DNA of 64,000 nt from Lentibacillus siamensis (GCF_039522605.1 NZ_BAAADS010000012.1:62001-126000), one strand, 5' to 3'. Positions 41,151-50,044 are shown, counted from the first letter of the stretch. Numbers and translations: made by a program. The notes: generated by a model not told the origin, from the letters alone.

Positions 41151-41495
41151 ATAAACTGCGACATAACTACTAGAATATTTGCCATAATTCGTCCGTTCTC
41201 GTCCTACCGTCCGGGATCGCTCCGGGCGGATGCTTTCACCACTGGCATGAGTGCGACATCAGCTCAAGAAAATCACTTTCGCTGTGTCTTCTTTACCCTA
41301 GTATGGCCTTGCCCCGGCAAAGGGTATGTCGACGTTGGCCGCAAAGGTCGGTTTTAGTCGGCCTTCCTTCACTCGAGAGCTGAGGCATAGGTGAGACACT
41401 GAAGTGCGATAGCACGAAGAGGCTCAGCAGCCGCCCCCGGAAAGCGAAGTGTATTTCCGCAGCGGTGGTAGAACATCATACTATGGTGCAGTTTA
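41151..41495 (+). repeat. Repeat family copy A (mosaic, bounded by inverted ends)
   Basis: The element starts with ATAAACTGCGACATA and ends TATGGTGCAGTTTA, the inverted end with a two-base change. Its last 50 or so bases match copy C at 61089-61135 in the same direction, and the left part (GTCCGGGATCGCTCCGGGCGGATGC split across 41209-41233) also matches copy C. An internal block at 41252-41297 is instead inverted relative to copy C and direct relative to copy B. No transposase frame is present. It fills most of the 41022-41564 gap. Confidence 0.85.
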
Positions 41496-41564
41496 GTTCA
41501 ATTACGAGTGTTAATAGGCAGCAAATATTTCGAACTGAAACTAATATAAGAAAAGGGGAATTTC

Positions 41565-42050
41565 ATGGACTGGTCAGAACTGTACAGCATGCAAAAGCAA
41601 TTGGACAACTATATTGAAGCTCAACACGATTTATCGGGCAGGGATGTATTTAAAGAAAAATCTCTGGCGCTGCTGGTGGAACTTGGAGAACTGGCCAATG
41701 AGACACGATGCTTCAAGTTTTGGAGTACCAAGCAGAGAAGTGATATATCTGTGATTCTGGAAGAGTATGTGGATGGTGTTCATTTTCTGCTATCACTTGG
41801 TCTGGAAAAAGGGTTTGAGTATCATGGTGGGAGTGGTACCGTCCCATGTGAGAGTGAAACAGATCAATTTAATCGGGTATTCAGTGCAACTACGGAATTC
41901 CGGGAACACCCGACAGAAACCAATTACATAACACTTTTTGAATATTTTGTTCAGTTGGGAGAACTGCTAGGTTTTGAAGAAAAAGCCATTCAGAAAGCCT
42001 ATCTGGAGAAAAATGAAATAAACTATGAACGTCAGGATCAAGGCTATTGA
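41565..42050 (+). CDS. Dimeric (all-alpha) dUTP diphosphatase
   Basis: This enzyme hydrolyses dUTP to dUMP and pyrophosphate, keeping uracil out of DNA and feeding thymidylate synthesis. The 161-residue protein shows the all-alpha NTP pyrophosphatase (dUTPase_2/MazG-like) signature: ELGELANETRCFKFW with an ExxE pair near residue 38, then EEYVDGVHFLL with ExxD near 66. GGGGAA upstream supports ATG 41565. It is 72 bases before ysdC and follows repeat copy A. A trimeric phage-type dUTPase is a different fold and is excluded. Confidence 0.88.
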   Translation: MDWSELYSMQKQLDNYIEAQHDLSGRDVFKEKSLALLVELGELANETRCFKFWSTKQRSDISVILEEYVDGVHFLLSLGLEKGFEYHGGSGTVPCESETDQFNRVFSATTEFREHPTETNYITLFEYFVQLGELLGFEEKAIQKAYLEKNEINYERQDQGY

Positions 42051-42122
42051 ATATGAAAAATTTTGCGATTTCGATAATTACCGTTATAATAAAAGAGGAC
42101 AAATTTTAGGAGGTTTGTACAT

Positions 42123-43208
42123 ATGGCAAAATTGGATGAAATGAACACAATGTTAAAAGACCTTACCGATGCAAAAGGAATTCCTGGTAATGAAAAAGAA
42201 CCAAGAGAAGTGATGGAAAAGTACATTACTCCATATGCAGACAACGTTTATATGGACAATCTGGGAAGTTTAATTGCTGAAAAAACGGGTGATGCGAATG
42301 GTCCGAAAATTATGGTAGCCGGTCATTTGGATGAGGTAGGATTCATGGTGACCCGTATCGATGAGAATGGGTTCATTTATTTTCAGACTGTTGGCGGATG
42401 GTGGAGTCAAGTGATGCTCGCACAGCGGGTAACCATCATGTCCAAAAAAGGAGATGTTACAGGTGTAATCGGTTCCAAGCCGCCTCATGTACTGTCTGCT
42501 GAAGCGAGAAAGAAGCCAGTTGAAATTAAGGATATGTTTATTGACATTGGTGCTTCAAGCCAGGAAGAGGCGAAAGAATTCGGCGTACGTCCGGGTGACT
42601 CGGTAGTGCCTTATTTCGAGTTTACACAGCTGAAAAATGAAAAAATGCTTCTTGCAAAAGCGTGGGACAATCGAATCGGATGTGCCATTGCGATTGAGGT
42701 TTTAAAACAATTGCAAGGTGCGGACCACCCAAACACGGTTTATGGTGTAGGTACTATTCAGGAAGAAGTTGGCCTGCGGGGCGCCAAAACTTCTACACAT
42801 GCGATTAAACCGGACATTGGCTTTGGCGTTGATGTTGGAATTGCCGGTGACACACCTGGTATTTCTGATAAAGACGCTGACAGCAAGCTGGGCGAAGGGC
42901 CGCAAATTATTTTATACGATGCATCGATGGTTTCGCATAAAGGTGTTCGGGAAGTTGTTGTGGATACAGCGGAGGAAAATAATATTCCGTTCCAGTATGC
43001 ATCAATGGCTGGCGGGGGTACAGACTCCGGTTCCATCCATCTGACCGCTAACGGTGTTCCTGCACTTTCCATCACAGTGGCAACTCGTTATATTCATTCA
43101 CATGCAGCCATTTTGCACCGCGACGATTTCGAAAATGCAGTGAAATTGATTGTCGAAACGATTAAGAAACTGGATAATGATAAAGTAAAAGAAATTGTAA
43201 CGGCATAA
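42123..43208 (+). CDS. ysdC: M42 family metallopeptidase YsdC
   Basis: M42 peptidases are cytosolic, self-compartmentalising aminopeptidases with two metal ions. The 361-residue protein shows the metal and catalytic residues: AGHLDEVGFMV near 65, AWDNRIGC near 180 (bridging Asp), TIQEEVGLRGA near 212 (catalytic and metal Glu), VDVGIAGD near 237, and the final histidine in YIHSHAAILH near 323. TTAGGAGG 9 bases upstream sets ATG 42123. Substrates may be peptides or blocked amino acids; the glucanase annotations sometimes seen for this family are not supported by these motifs. Confidence 0.92.
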   Translation: MAKLDEMNTMLKDLTDAKGIPGNEKEPREVMEKYITPYADNVYMDNLGSLIAEKTGDANGPKIMVAGHLDEVGFMVTRIDENGFIYFQTVGGWWSQVMLAQRVTIMSKKGDVTGVIGSKPPHVLSAEARKKPVEIKDMFIDIGASSQEEAKEFGVRPGDSVVPYFEFTQLKNEKMLLAKAWDNRIGCAIAIEVLKQLQGADHPNTVYGVGTIQEEVGLRGAKTSTHAIKPDIGFGVDVGIAGDTPGISDKDADSKLGEGPQIILYDASMVSHKGVREVVVDTAEENNIPFQYASMAGGGTDSGSIHLTANGVPALSITVATRYIHSHAAILHRDDFENAVKLIVETIKKLDNDKVKEIVTA

Positions 43209-43212
43209 AAAT

Positions 43213-43242
43213 AAACTGAAGCGCCATGAGGCGCTTCAGTTT
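43213..43242. terminator. Bidirectional terminator between ysdC and the ABC operon
   Basis: AAACTGAAGCGCC and GGCGCTTCAGTTT are perfect 13-bp arms with an ATGA loop, placed between the convergent genes and giving T-runs on both sides. Confidence 0.9.
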
Positions 43243-43243
43243 G

Positions 43244-43915
43244 TTAAAGCAATTTCGGACTTTTGCCCGCTTTTGTTAATATGTCAAAGTAAAAAGGATC
43301 GTTGCCGATGCAGTAGATTCTGTCACACAAGCTTTCGATTTCATCCATATCGTGGGATGTGTAAAGGATCATTTTCTCATTTTGTTTTGCTTGTGTGCGA
43401 AGATAGGCACCGATTTCTTTGCGGGATTTCAAATCAATTCCAACCGTTGGCTCATCAAGAAGCAAAAGGGATGGGTCATGAATCAGACTTACTGCTAAGT
43501 TTAATTTTCGCTTCATACCGCCTGAAAGTGTCTTTACCGGTTCATCCCATTTATCAAGATTCATGTCAAGGCAAAGTTCGCGCAATTCGTCTTTATTTTT
43601 ATGTCCCCATGAAATTTTTTCGAAAAAAGTCATATTCTCTTTGACGTTAAAATCGTTCCATAACGCAATATCCTGTGCAACAAACCCTATCTGTTTGCGA
43701 ATTTTTTTATTATTTTTGCCGTAAGTTAAATCCTTCAGTGAAATGTCTCCAGAATCAGGTGTCGTTAAGGTTGCCAGCATATGCAGCATGGTTGATTTAC
43801 CGGCACCGTTCTCCCCGACCAGTCCAATTATTTCTCCAGGTTCAACGGTGAATGAAATGGAATCAAGTATTGTTTTCTTACCGAATGATTTAGTTAATTC
43901 GCTTATACGAAGCAT
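43244..43915 (-). CDS. ABC transporter ATP-binding protein
   Basis: The ATPase energises export by the two ABC-2 permeases encoded just upstream. From ATG 43915 the protein has 223 residues and all nucleotide-binding motifs: Walker A GLVGENGAGKS near 34, Q-loop FVAQD, signature TLSGGMKRKLNLA, Walker B LLLLDEPTVGID and the switch histidine in YTSHDMDEIE. GAAAGGGG 7 bases upstream favours this start over the upstream GTG/ATG extension at 43951. The gene overlaps the preceding permease by 26 bases. Last gene of a four-gene operon. Confidence 0.92.
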   Translation of the reverse strand: MLRISELTKSFGKKTILDSISFTVEPGEIIGLVGENGAGKSTMLHMLATLTTPDSGDISLKDLTYGKNNKKIRKQIGFVAQDIALWNDFNVKENMTFFEKISWGHKNKDELRELCLDMNLDKWDEPVKTLSGGMKRKLNLAVSLIHDPSLLLLDEPTVGIDLKSRKEIGAYLRTQAKQNEKMILYTSHDMDEIESLCDRIYCIGNDPFYFDILTKAGKSPKLL

Positions 43916-45026
43916 TGTTTTTCCCCTTTCCAAATACCCACACAATCGCAAGAGTTATAATCATAATCATCCATACACTGATAAATTCACCCTCGATTAA
44001 CGGACGAAGCGGATTTATCTGCTCAAACCACTTCCAATTTGAAATGATTCCGGATGGTAAAATTGCTCCGCTGCAAATCCCTGTAATAAGTAACGCTCCG
44101 AAAGAAGTTGTGTAGTATAAATATGTATTCGAAAACAGCTGTGCCAGCAAAAATGCGGCCATATTTATCCATATCCGGAATATAATCAGGTTAAGAATGC
44201 TGGTCCACTCGCCAAACCATACATAGAAAAAGACAACAGCCATCGCATCTACAATCAAAAACAAAAGCGTGTACAAGACAAAATTCTGTATGAAATAGGA
44301 TTTTAATGATGTGCGTGAAAATGCAAACCGAATAGCAGCTTTTGCGTTCTTTTCTTTGATTACCCAGTCAAAAATAAATAGTGCTGATAAGATGCAGAAT
44401 AGCCCCCAAACTCCCCATATGGTGAATAATGGCTGGTTTTCTCCGGTTTTCACTGGCGAATTACTAAATGAAAATGAGGTTGTCAGTAGATTTTCATCTT
44501 GTTGGATATCTTTGCTTTTTTTAATAACCTCTTCAGCAGACCAATTTTTATTTCCTTTGTATTTGCTTTCCAACTGTTGTACGACAAATGCCGCTTTTGC
44601 TCGGCCGGTTTCCTGTTGAACATAGGATAGTATCATTTCCTTAACCGGCGTGAAGGCAAAGGATAAGTCTGAGCGGTAGCCTGTAATCAACTGATTGCGT
44701 TCGTTTTGTAGGATTTTTTCCTGAAAGCCATCATGGATAATGAAAACACTGTCGAGATTGTGTTTCTGCAAGCTGTTAAGAGCTTCCTTTTCTGAAAGGA
44801 TCGAAGTTCGAACTAACGGAGCGGATTTTATTTCTTCAACAAGTTCAATTGATGCGTCCGTCTGCTCTTCCAACACAATGCCGACCGGAACTTTGGTATC
44901 ATTTGCAAGCGAATTTGTTCCGGCAATAATTGCCCATGTTGCGATAATTGGAAATAACAGCCAGAAAACGAGACTGAGCCATTGTTTTTTCCAATGGATC
45001 ATACGTGTTTCGATTATATTCTTCAT
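43890..45026 (-). CDS. ABC-2 type permease, second subunit
   Basis: This 378-residue membrane protein has the ABC-2 exporter layout: one N-terminal helix (about 15-36), a large extracytoplasmic domain (about 40-220, rich in charged residues), then five helices. ATG 45026 is chosen because it overlaps the stop of the preceding permease as ATGA, implying translational coupling; the longer frame to 45149 has no such support. Together with the neighbouring permease it would form a heterodimeric exporter. The substrate is unknown. Confidence 0.87.
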   Translation of the reverse strand: MKNIIETRMIHWKKQWLSLVFWLLFPIIATWAIIAGTNSLANDTKVPVGIVLEEQTDASIELVEEIKSAPLVRTSILSEKEALNSLQKHNLDSVFIIHDGFQEKILQNERNQLITGYRSDLSFAFTPVKEMILSYVQQETGRAKAAFVVQQLESKYKGNKNWSAEEVIKKSKDIQQDENLLTTSFSFSNSPVKTGENQPLFTIWGVWGLFCILSALFIFDWVIKEKNAKAAIRFAFSRTSLKSYFIQNFVLYTLLFLIVDAMAVVFFYVWFGEWTSILNLIIFRIWINMAAFLLAQLFSNTYLYYTTSFGALLITGICSGAILPSGIISNWKWFEQINPLRPLIEGEFISVWMIMIITLAIVWVFGKGKNNASYKRIN

Positions 45027-46243
45027 CTCATGCCACGCTCCTTCCAAAATGACAGTCCCAAGAAAAGGAAGACTGCAACCGAGGCCATCAATGAAAGGGG
45101 TATAAAATCTGCATACAATCTCTTGTTTAACAGAATTTCCTGCAGCCAATAAAAACTTTCGCTAGTAAAAACATATGGAAGCAGATTTTGTATATACAGC
45201 GGAAAATACAGCGTCGGCAATATTGCACCGCTTGCAAGGAGCAGCATCCCCGTGATCAAGACCTGCACCAGCATGCGGATTTTTGGCCCGTTCACCAATG
45301 TTTCGATAATAGCGAGCGCTGTCAGGAACGTTATGCCATACAATCCAGTGATAATACCAATTCGGAGTATGTCTTCCCCGTAAAGTGTTATGTTCATTGA
45401 AGATACGAAGATATACAGGGATGCCGCAGCCAGAACAGCTGTTAAAAGAAAGACCGTTATGATCTTGGCAATCTGCTGAACCATTGGTGTAACACCATAC
45501 AAAATCATCCGCCGTTTCATCTGCTCTTCCTCTTCTCGTGTAAAGAATGAATAGAAAGATAACAGCCAGATGGTAATAATGATAAACCAACCGGAAAGTA
45601 AATAGTAATGGACAGGGGAGCTTGTTGCATGATTGACTAAGTGTTCCTTGTCAATAATTTTATCTTTTCCCATTGTATACAGCAGAAAATTGGTGAACTG
45701 CTGAAACAGCATATCCTCACGAACCGACTCACTAATAGGTAATTGCTCAGCATAATAGTTAATGGTCAGGATATTTGCTTGTGACGTCCGGATATGTCTG
45801 GCAATACTGTCGAGCAGTTCTTTAACCATATAACTATTGGCTCGTTTGTTCGGATTTCCGGTAACATGTACTGTGACCGGTGTACCATTGTATAAGTCTT
45901 CGGTAAAATCTTCCGGAAACGTGATATACGCACTCCATTCATTCTTTATTTTTTGCTTGGCCTGTTGTTTGGTTAAACCTTCAATTTTTATGTAATTACC
46001 TAACTGTGAGGACTCTTCAATCAGATTCATCACCATTTTTGTTTCTTTGGACTGATCGAGGTCAACGAGCCCTACCTGCACCGGATTCTTTTCGTCAGGT
46101 GAAAAAATGGAAATGGCTATAACCGCACACAATGATACAAATATGATTGGAAACAGTAAAAGAAGAGGAAGTGATATCCACTTCCTCTTCAATTTCTTCA
46201 AATCATTTTGCAAAAAAAGGAATATATGTTTGAAAAATGTCAT
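45023..46243 (-). CDS. ABC-2 type permease, first subunit
   Basis: This 406-residue protein has the same plan as its neighbour: helix at about 22-46, a large extracytoplasmic domain, then five to six helices (from about residue 225). FSPDEKNPVQVGLVDLDQS near 48 starts the extracytoplasmic domain, typical of the YhgE/ABC2_membrane_3 group. It starts 16 bases after the DUF6583-like gene and overlaps the next permease by 4 bases. The pairing of two diverged permeases points to an asymmetric exporter, perhaps for a peptide or lipid. Confidence 0.87.
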   Translation of the reverse strand: MTFFKHIFLFLQNDLKKLKRKWISLPLLLLFPIIFVSLCAVIAISIFSPDEKNPVQVGLVDLDQSKETKMVMNLIEESSQLGNYIKIEGLTKQQAKQKIKNEWSAYITFPEDFTEDLYNGTPVTVHVTGNPNKRANSYMVKELLDSIARHIRTSQANILTINYYAEQLPISESVREDMLFQQFTNFLLYTMGKDKIIDKEHLVNHATSSPVHYYLLSGWFIIITIWLLSFYSFFTREEEEQMKRRMILYGVTPMVQQIAKIITVFLLTAVLAAASLYIFVSSMNITLYGEDILRIGIITGLYGITFLTALAIIETLVNGPKIRMLVQVLITGMLLLASGAILPTLYFPLYIQNLLPYVFTSESFYWLQEILLNKRLYADFIPLSLMASVAVFLFLGLSFWKERGMR

Positions 46244-46258
46244 GTGTTCACTTCCTCA

Positions 46259-47842
46259 TTAAAAACCCTGTGTCTCGCCAGGAACCGGAGCCCCCATGAT
46301 TTCCATAATCCATTTCTGGAAATGCGGCCGTACTTCCTGCTGAATGTATCGCTGAATTTCCACAGTGGACATTTCACTTATGTCTTTCACATTGGAATTA
46401 TCCGGCTGATCAACTTTTTTAATAGTTTTTGCTTCCTTATCAATTTGCAGGCTGATCATATCCTGCTGCAGATCAGGAGATTCCATTGTTAAGTTATTCT
46501 CTGATGACATTTTATCATTGTTATATGTCGCTTCACCTGACCATATGAAGGTACCTGCACCTTCTATAGATAGTGTCCGTTCGAATTCCCGAGTTCCTTC
46601 TTCAAGTGTGGATGACCCATTATACGTAATTTTGGTATTTCCGCCGGAGAGTGAAATCGAATCATCCACTTTATTATCTTTATTTGAAAGATTGGCCGTT
46701 ATATTAAGTGTTGATTCCTCACCTATTGCAGGATCGGTTACCGTCGCTGTATAGTCAACTTTTTGGGATTTGTCTGTTAATAACTGTGTCCCGTTTAGAT
46801 TTAACGCGGCAGGTTCTGCATCTTTGGGAGCCATGCTGATTTCCACGTTTCGTTTAACAATCAGGTCTTCACTTACCCATATTTCAGATGTCAGGCCGTC
46901 CGGAATCTGAAAAACTTTTACTCCCTTAATTGCTTCTTCAAGTGATTTATCGAAGTTTTCCATGGCATTCTGAACCGGATTGGCCATGGTACCAGCAGAG
47001 AGCGTCCCAAATTGCTGCATTTTAATCTGGTCTTTGATCATTCCTTTTAATTTATCATCCTTTTTCATCTTTTCAAGGACAGATGTGATCATATTTTTTA
47101 CTTGTTTTTCGGAAAGTTGCATCGTTATTTTTTTCGCATCAATGGATTTGTCCTGTACTTTTACAGTTTCTTCTGCAGATTGGAAAGCATCTTTTGGAAG
47201 CTGCTCGTAAATAAAAGTCAGGTATTCTTCCTTGATATATTTCCGGTCCTCTTCAGAAAGTGCCCCATTCATGCTTTTGAAAAATGTGTTGAAATCGAGT
47301 TCACCGTTTATGGTTGGGCCAGATTCCTTAAGTAGTTCGCTCAGACCTTTGTCGGTAATTTTAATTGTTTTTTGCAGAAAAGGAAGTTGCAGCATTAAAT
47401 CATCAGCATTCATGTATACGCTGATATCGTTAATGGCCAACCCCCCAAAATTCACTTGAACATCAGTGGAAAGTTCTGATTCCTGTTGATCCAGCTGTGT
47501 TGTCAAGTCAATTGTTGCGTTATTCAGAATCTGCGGGTTCACAGGCATTCCCATTGCGGGCGGGCCATTATATTCCGCCGATAATTCAATAGCGGTTTCG
47601 GTTGGATTTTCACTTGCCTGCTTGGCCCAGTCAAACTCCGGCTGGTACCGTTCCTCCAGTTGCTCACCAATAAATTCAATTGTGTTCTTTTCTGCCAGGA
47701 AATATTGCGCCTTGGCAGACCCGGTCATTAGGGCATAGGCTGCTACACTGCCGCCAATAATAACTAAAGCAACTACTAAAATGGCAATTACTTTTTTGGA
47801 AAGCCCCTGTTTCTTATTTCCGTTATTAGCTGTCTCATCCAT
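46259..47842 (-). CDS. Large membrane-anchored extracytoplasmic protein (DUF6583-like)
   Basis: This 527-residue protein has a short basic cytoplasmic N-terminus, one helix (about 17-40; VIAILVVALVIIGGSVAAYAL) and about 485 residues outside. There is no lipobox. The ectodomain looks like two beta-rich halves (about 60-330 and 335-500), reminiscent of LolA/LppX-type lipid carriers, but that is only an impression. I associate it with the DUF6583 family. It is the first gene of an operon with two permeases and an ATPase, so it probably receives or delivers the exported substrate, or guards the exporter. A palindromic operator lies 43 bases upstream. Confidence 0.7.
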   Translation of the reverse strand: MDETANNGNKKQGLSKKVIAILVVALVIIGGSVAAYALMTGSAKAQYFLAEKNTIEFIGEQLEERYQPEFDWAKQASENPTETAIELSAEYNGPPAMGMPVNPQILNNATIDLTTQLDQQESELSTDVQVNFGGLAINDISVYMNADDLMLQLPFLQKTIKITDKGLSELLKESGPTINGELDFNTFFKSMNGALSEEDRKYIKEEYLTFIYEQLPKDAFQSAEETVKVQDKSIDAKKITMQLSEKQVKNMITSVLEKMKKDDKLKGMIKDQIKMQQFGTLSAGTMANPVQNAMENFDKSLEEAIKGVKVFQIPDGLTSEIWVSEDLIVKRNVEISMAPKDAEPAALNLNGTQLLTDKSQKVDYTATVTDPAIGEESTLNITANLSNKDNKVDDSISLSGGNTKITYNGSSTLEEGTREFERTLSIEGAGTFIWSGEATYNNDKMSSENNLTMESPDLQQDMISLQIDKEAKTIKKVDQPDNSNVKDISEMSTVEIQRYIQQEVRPHFQKWIMEIMGAPVPGETQGF

Positions 47843-47884
47843 ACTCCTGAACTCTCCTCCCTGTATTCCTTATAAATATATGTA

Positions 47885-47907
47885 TTATTAAGATGCAATC
47901 TTAATAA
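47885..47907 (-). promoter_or_regulatory. Palindromic operator upstream of the DUF6583-ABC operon
   Basis: TTATTAAGAT and ATCTTAATAA are perfect 10-bp arms with a GCA spacer. It lies between the predicted promoter (47925-47955) and the start codon at 47842, the position of a repressor roadblock. The symmetry and size suit a TetR, PadR or MarR-type dimer. No regulator gene is adjacent. Confidence 0.6.
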
Positions 47908-47924
47908 CAATGGATAATAAAAAC

Positions 47925-47955
47925 ATTATATACTATTTACTGGAATTATAGTCAA
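47925..47955 (-). promoter_or_regulatory. Promoter of the DUF6583-ABC operon
   Basis: On the minus strand TTGACT (47950-47955) is followed after 17-19 bases by the overlapping TATATA/TATAAT (47925-47932 region). A reasonable vegetative promoter. Confidence 0.55.
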
Positions 47956-48186
47956 ATAGTGTCGAATTACGTTGGGGATTTTCTAGTTCTTTTGTATTAT
48001 TTTTGTTTTGGAATCAAGATAATTTAATAGATTGAGATTCATAAAAACCGATTATTGTGTGTAAAACAGGTGTGATTTAGTAGAAAAGTTTCAAATTAAT
48101 CAGCGACATTGTTATTTAATAGGTTATTAGACTCATTTTTGTAAAAGTTTTTTTATGAATTTTCCTCTGCAATTCTATAGTTGAAC

Positions 48187-48755
48187 TAAACTGCGACATA
48201 CTGAAAAAATTTAGCGCCGTGACACCGCTACGGAAATACACTTCGCTTTCACTTCCAGCATAAGTGCGACATCAGCTCAAGAAAATCACTTTCGCTGTGT
48301 CTTCTTTACCGGGGGCGGCTGATGAGCCTCTTCGTGCTAGTCGTGTTGCAAGTGTGATTTCGATGAGGTAGCACTCCTCGCAGAAGAGATTGCTGACGCA
48401 CTACGAGTCTCACCTAGGCCTCAGTTCCCCCAGGAGGTCTCTATGTATTTCCTCCGTTGGTATTTTGTTCGCTAATCCTCCACTGTATAAAGTGCAATTG
48501 CGTCGTAATTTGGCACGAAACCACTGTATAAAAGCAAAGAGCTGCTGTACTTCAGGGGAAACACGCCATATTAATTACCAGCCGTTGGAATATGCGAGAC
48601 TCCTGCGAGAAGTAAAAGCTAGGCAAGGGGGTCCCCGCAGGCGAGGTACGAGCTGAGAAGGGCTTGGCACTTGCCCACGGTCAAGAAGACACCCAACGGC
48701 GCGGTCGAAGAGCTGTACTAATTCTGTTTAATTGGAAATTCTATGTCGCAGTTTA
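48187..48755 (-). repeat. Repeat family copy B (inverted orientation, longest copy)
   Basis: Bounded by TAAACTGCGACATA (48187-48200) and its exact inverse TATGTCGCAGTTTA (48742-48755). The left 150 bases are the inverse of the right end of copy C (60988-61135), nearly identical from the CGGAAATACAC block to GATGAGCCTC. The interior (about 48340-48700) differs and contains a repeated CACTGTATAAA (48481 and 48521 regions). No credible protein. It fills the gap between the DUF6583-ABC promoter and sspI. Confidence 0.87.
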
Positions 48756-48784
48756 TGGATTTTGTGTCAAAAACATTTCTCTAT

Positions 48785-48818
48785 AAAAAAAGACAGATGC
48801 CGGTTGTGCATCTATCTT
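48785..48818 (-). terminator. Terminator after sspI
   Basis: On the minus strand AGATAGATGC pairs with GCATCTGTCT, followed by a run of seven T. Confidence 0.75.
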
Positions 48819-48834
48819 CGTTTGGATAAATTTT

Positions 48835-49059
48835 TTATTCCTGGGTTGAGGCATGTTTGACTCCTTGTTCAAGGGAGTCAATCATTTCCTGCTTGTTTTC
48901 TTCATCGGATTGCTGCCAGATCAATTCAAAAAGCACACCTAGGCCCGGAAGCATTTTCTCTTCGCCTTGTTGAATGGCATCCACAATCGTGGCTTCAAGT
49001 TCATCCTGATTGTTGGAAGCAATATTTGTAACAATTGCTTTACGTAAATTCAAATCCAT
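48835..49059 (-). CDS. sspI: Small acid-soluble spore protein SspI
   Basis: SspI is a minor small acid-soluble protein made in the forespore. From ATG 49059 the protein has 74 residues and begins MDLNLRKAIVTNIASNN, with the highly conserved VDAIQQGEEKMLPGLGVLFE in the middle, nearly identical to B. subtilis SspI. GAGAGGTG upstream supports this start over the ATG three codons earlier. It is divergent from ysgA, as in B. subtilis. A sigma-G promoter was not identified with confidence. Confidence 0.95.
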   Translation of the reverse strand: MDLNLRKAIVTNIASNNQDELEATIVDAIQQGEEKMLPGLGVLFELIWQQSDEENKQEMIDSLEQGVKHASTQE

Positions 49060-49280
49060 ACATAACACCTCTCACAATTTTTTGGATTAACGATAGTTTG
49101 ACCAAAACAGCGGGAAATATGTATGATGTTATAGTGAACTTTCATCGTGTGCGGATATACCATTGATTTTCAGGTAAAAAAAGGAAATTACTGGTGTTCT
49201 TCGCTAATCTGACTTAATGAATTGGGTTAAACCTGTGAGTTAACGATGTATATAAATATAAGCTGATGAGGATGAACGTC

Positions 49281-50012
49281 ATGATCACATCGATTTATAA
49301 TCATAAGGTCAAACAATGGAAAAAGCTGGGGAAGCGGAAAAACCGGGAAAAGACCGGCACTTTTTTCATTGAAGGGCATCACCTGATTGAGGAAGCATAC
49401 AGAAGTGGATGGGAAATCATCGAAGTAATAGCTGAGGAGGGAATAAGCGTTCCTGATTGGTGCCGGAATAATGTTTCTGTCAATAATGAAGTTTTTAAAT
49501 ATGTAGCACGAACGGAAGCACCACAAGGAATAGCAGCGATTGTCAGTATGAGGAAAATGGCTGCAAACGGTGGAGGATCGGTGTTGCTGGTCGATGCCAT
49601 ACAAGATCCGGGAAATTTAGGTACAATGATTCGAACGGCTGATGCAGCAGGATTTGATGCGGTTCTGCTTGGCGATGAAACCGTCGATTCATATAATGAC
49701 AAAGTGATTCGTGCCACACAAGGATCATTATTTCATATTCCCATTAGCCGCGTGAACATCGTAAATGAAATTCCTAAGCTGAAACAGCAGGGCTATGAAA
49801 TCTGGGCATCTGCGTTAACCGAAGCGGTACCATTCGAAACAGCAACTGTCCCCGAAAAAACCGCACTGATTGTCGGTAATGAGGGAGCAGGTATACAGGA
49901 CGATATATTGCAGCTTGCGGATTCAATTGTAAACATTCCAATATATGGTAGAGCAGAGTCGCTGAACGTTAGTGTTGCAGCCGGCATCTTAATGTATTAT
50001 ATTAGAAGATAA
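49281..50012 (+). CDS. ysgA: TrmH/SpoU family RNA 2'-O-methyltransferase YsgA
   Basis: This SPOUT-class enzyme probably methylates a ribose in 23S rRNA or tRNA using S-adenosylmethionine. The 243-residue protein has an N-terminal substrate-binding domain (NREKTGTFFIEGHHLIEEA near 24) and the knotted catalytic domain with motif 1 DPGNLGTMIRTADAAGF near 112, motif 2 IVGNEGAG near 197 and motif 3 IPIYGRAESLNVSVAAGI near 220. GAGGA at 49268-49272 favours ATG 49281. Located directly before pheS, as in B. subtilis. Confidence 0.92.
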   Translation: MITSIYNHKVKQWKKLGKRKNREKTGTFFIEGHHLIEEAYRSGWEIIEVIAEEGISVPDWCRNNVSVNNEVFKYVARTEAPQGIAAIVSMRKMAANGGGSVLLVDAIQDPGNLGTMIRTADAAGFDAVLLGDETVDSYNDKVIRATQGSLFHIPISRVNIVNEIPKLKQQGYEIWASALTEAVPFETATVPEKTALIVGNEGAGIQDDILQLADSIVNIPIYGRAESLNVSVAAGILMYYIRR

Positions 50013-50044
50013 TAATTGAGTTTAAATGTTAATGATGAACAATA

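Noticed and set aside
41140..41510. Target-site duplications flanking the repeat copies
   Set aside because: Flanks of the three copies were compared by eye and no convincing matching direct repeats of 2-10 bases were found.
45162..45590. 142-codon minus-strand frame inside the first ABC permease gene
   Set aside because: It lies within the permease in another frame, and the permease hydropathy and operon overlaps are clear.
48390..48656. An 88-codon plus-strand open frame
   Set aside because: It lies wholly inside repeat copy B, is arginine-rich with no recognisable domain, and has no counterpart in copies A or C.
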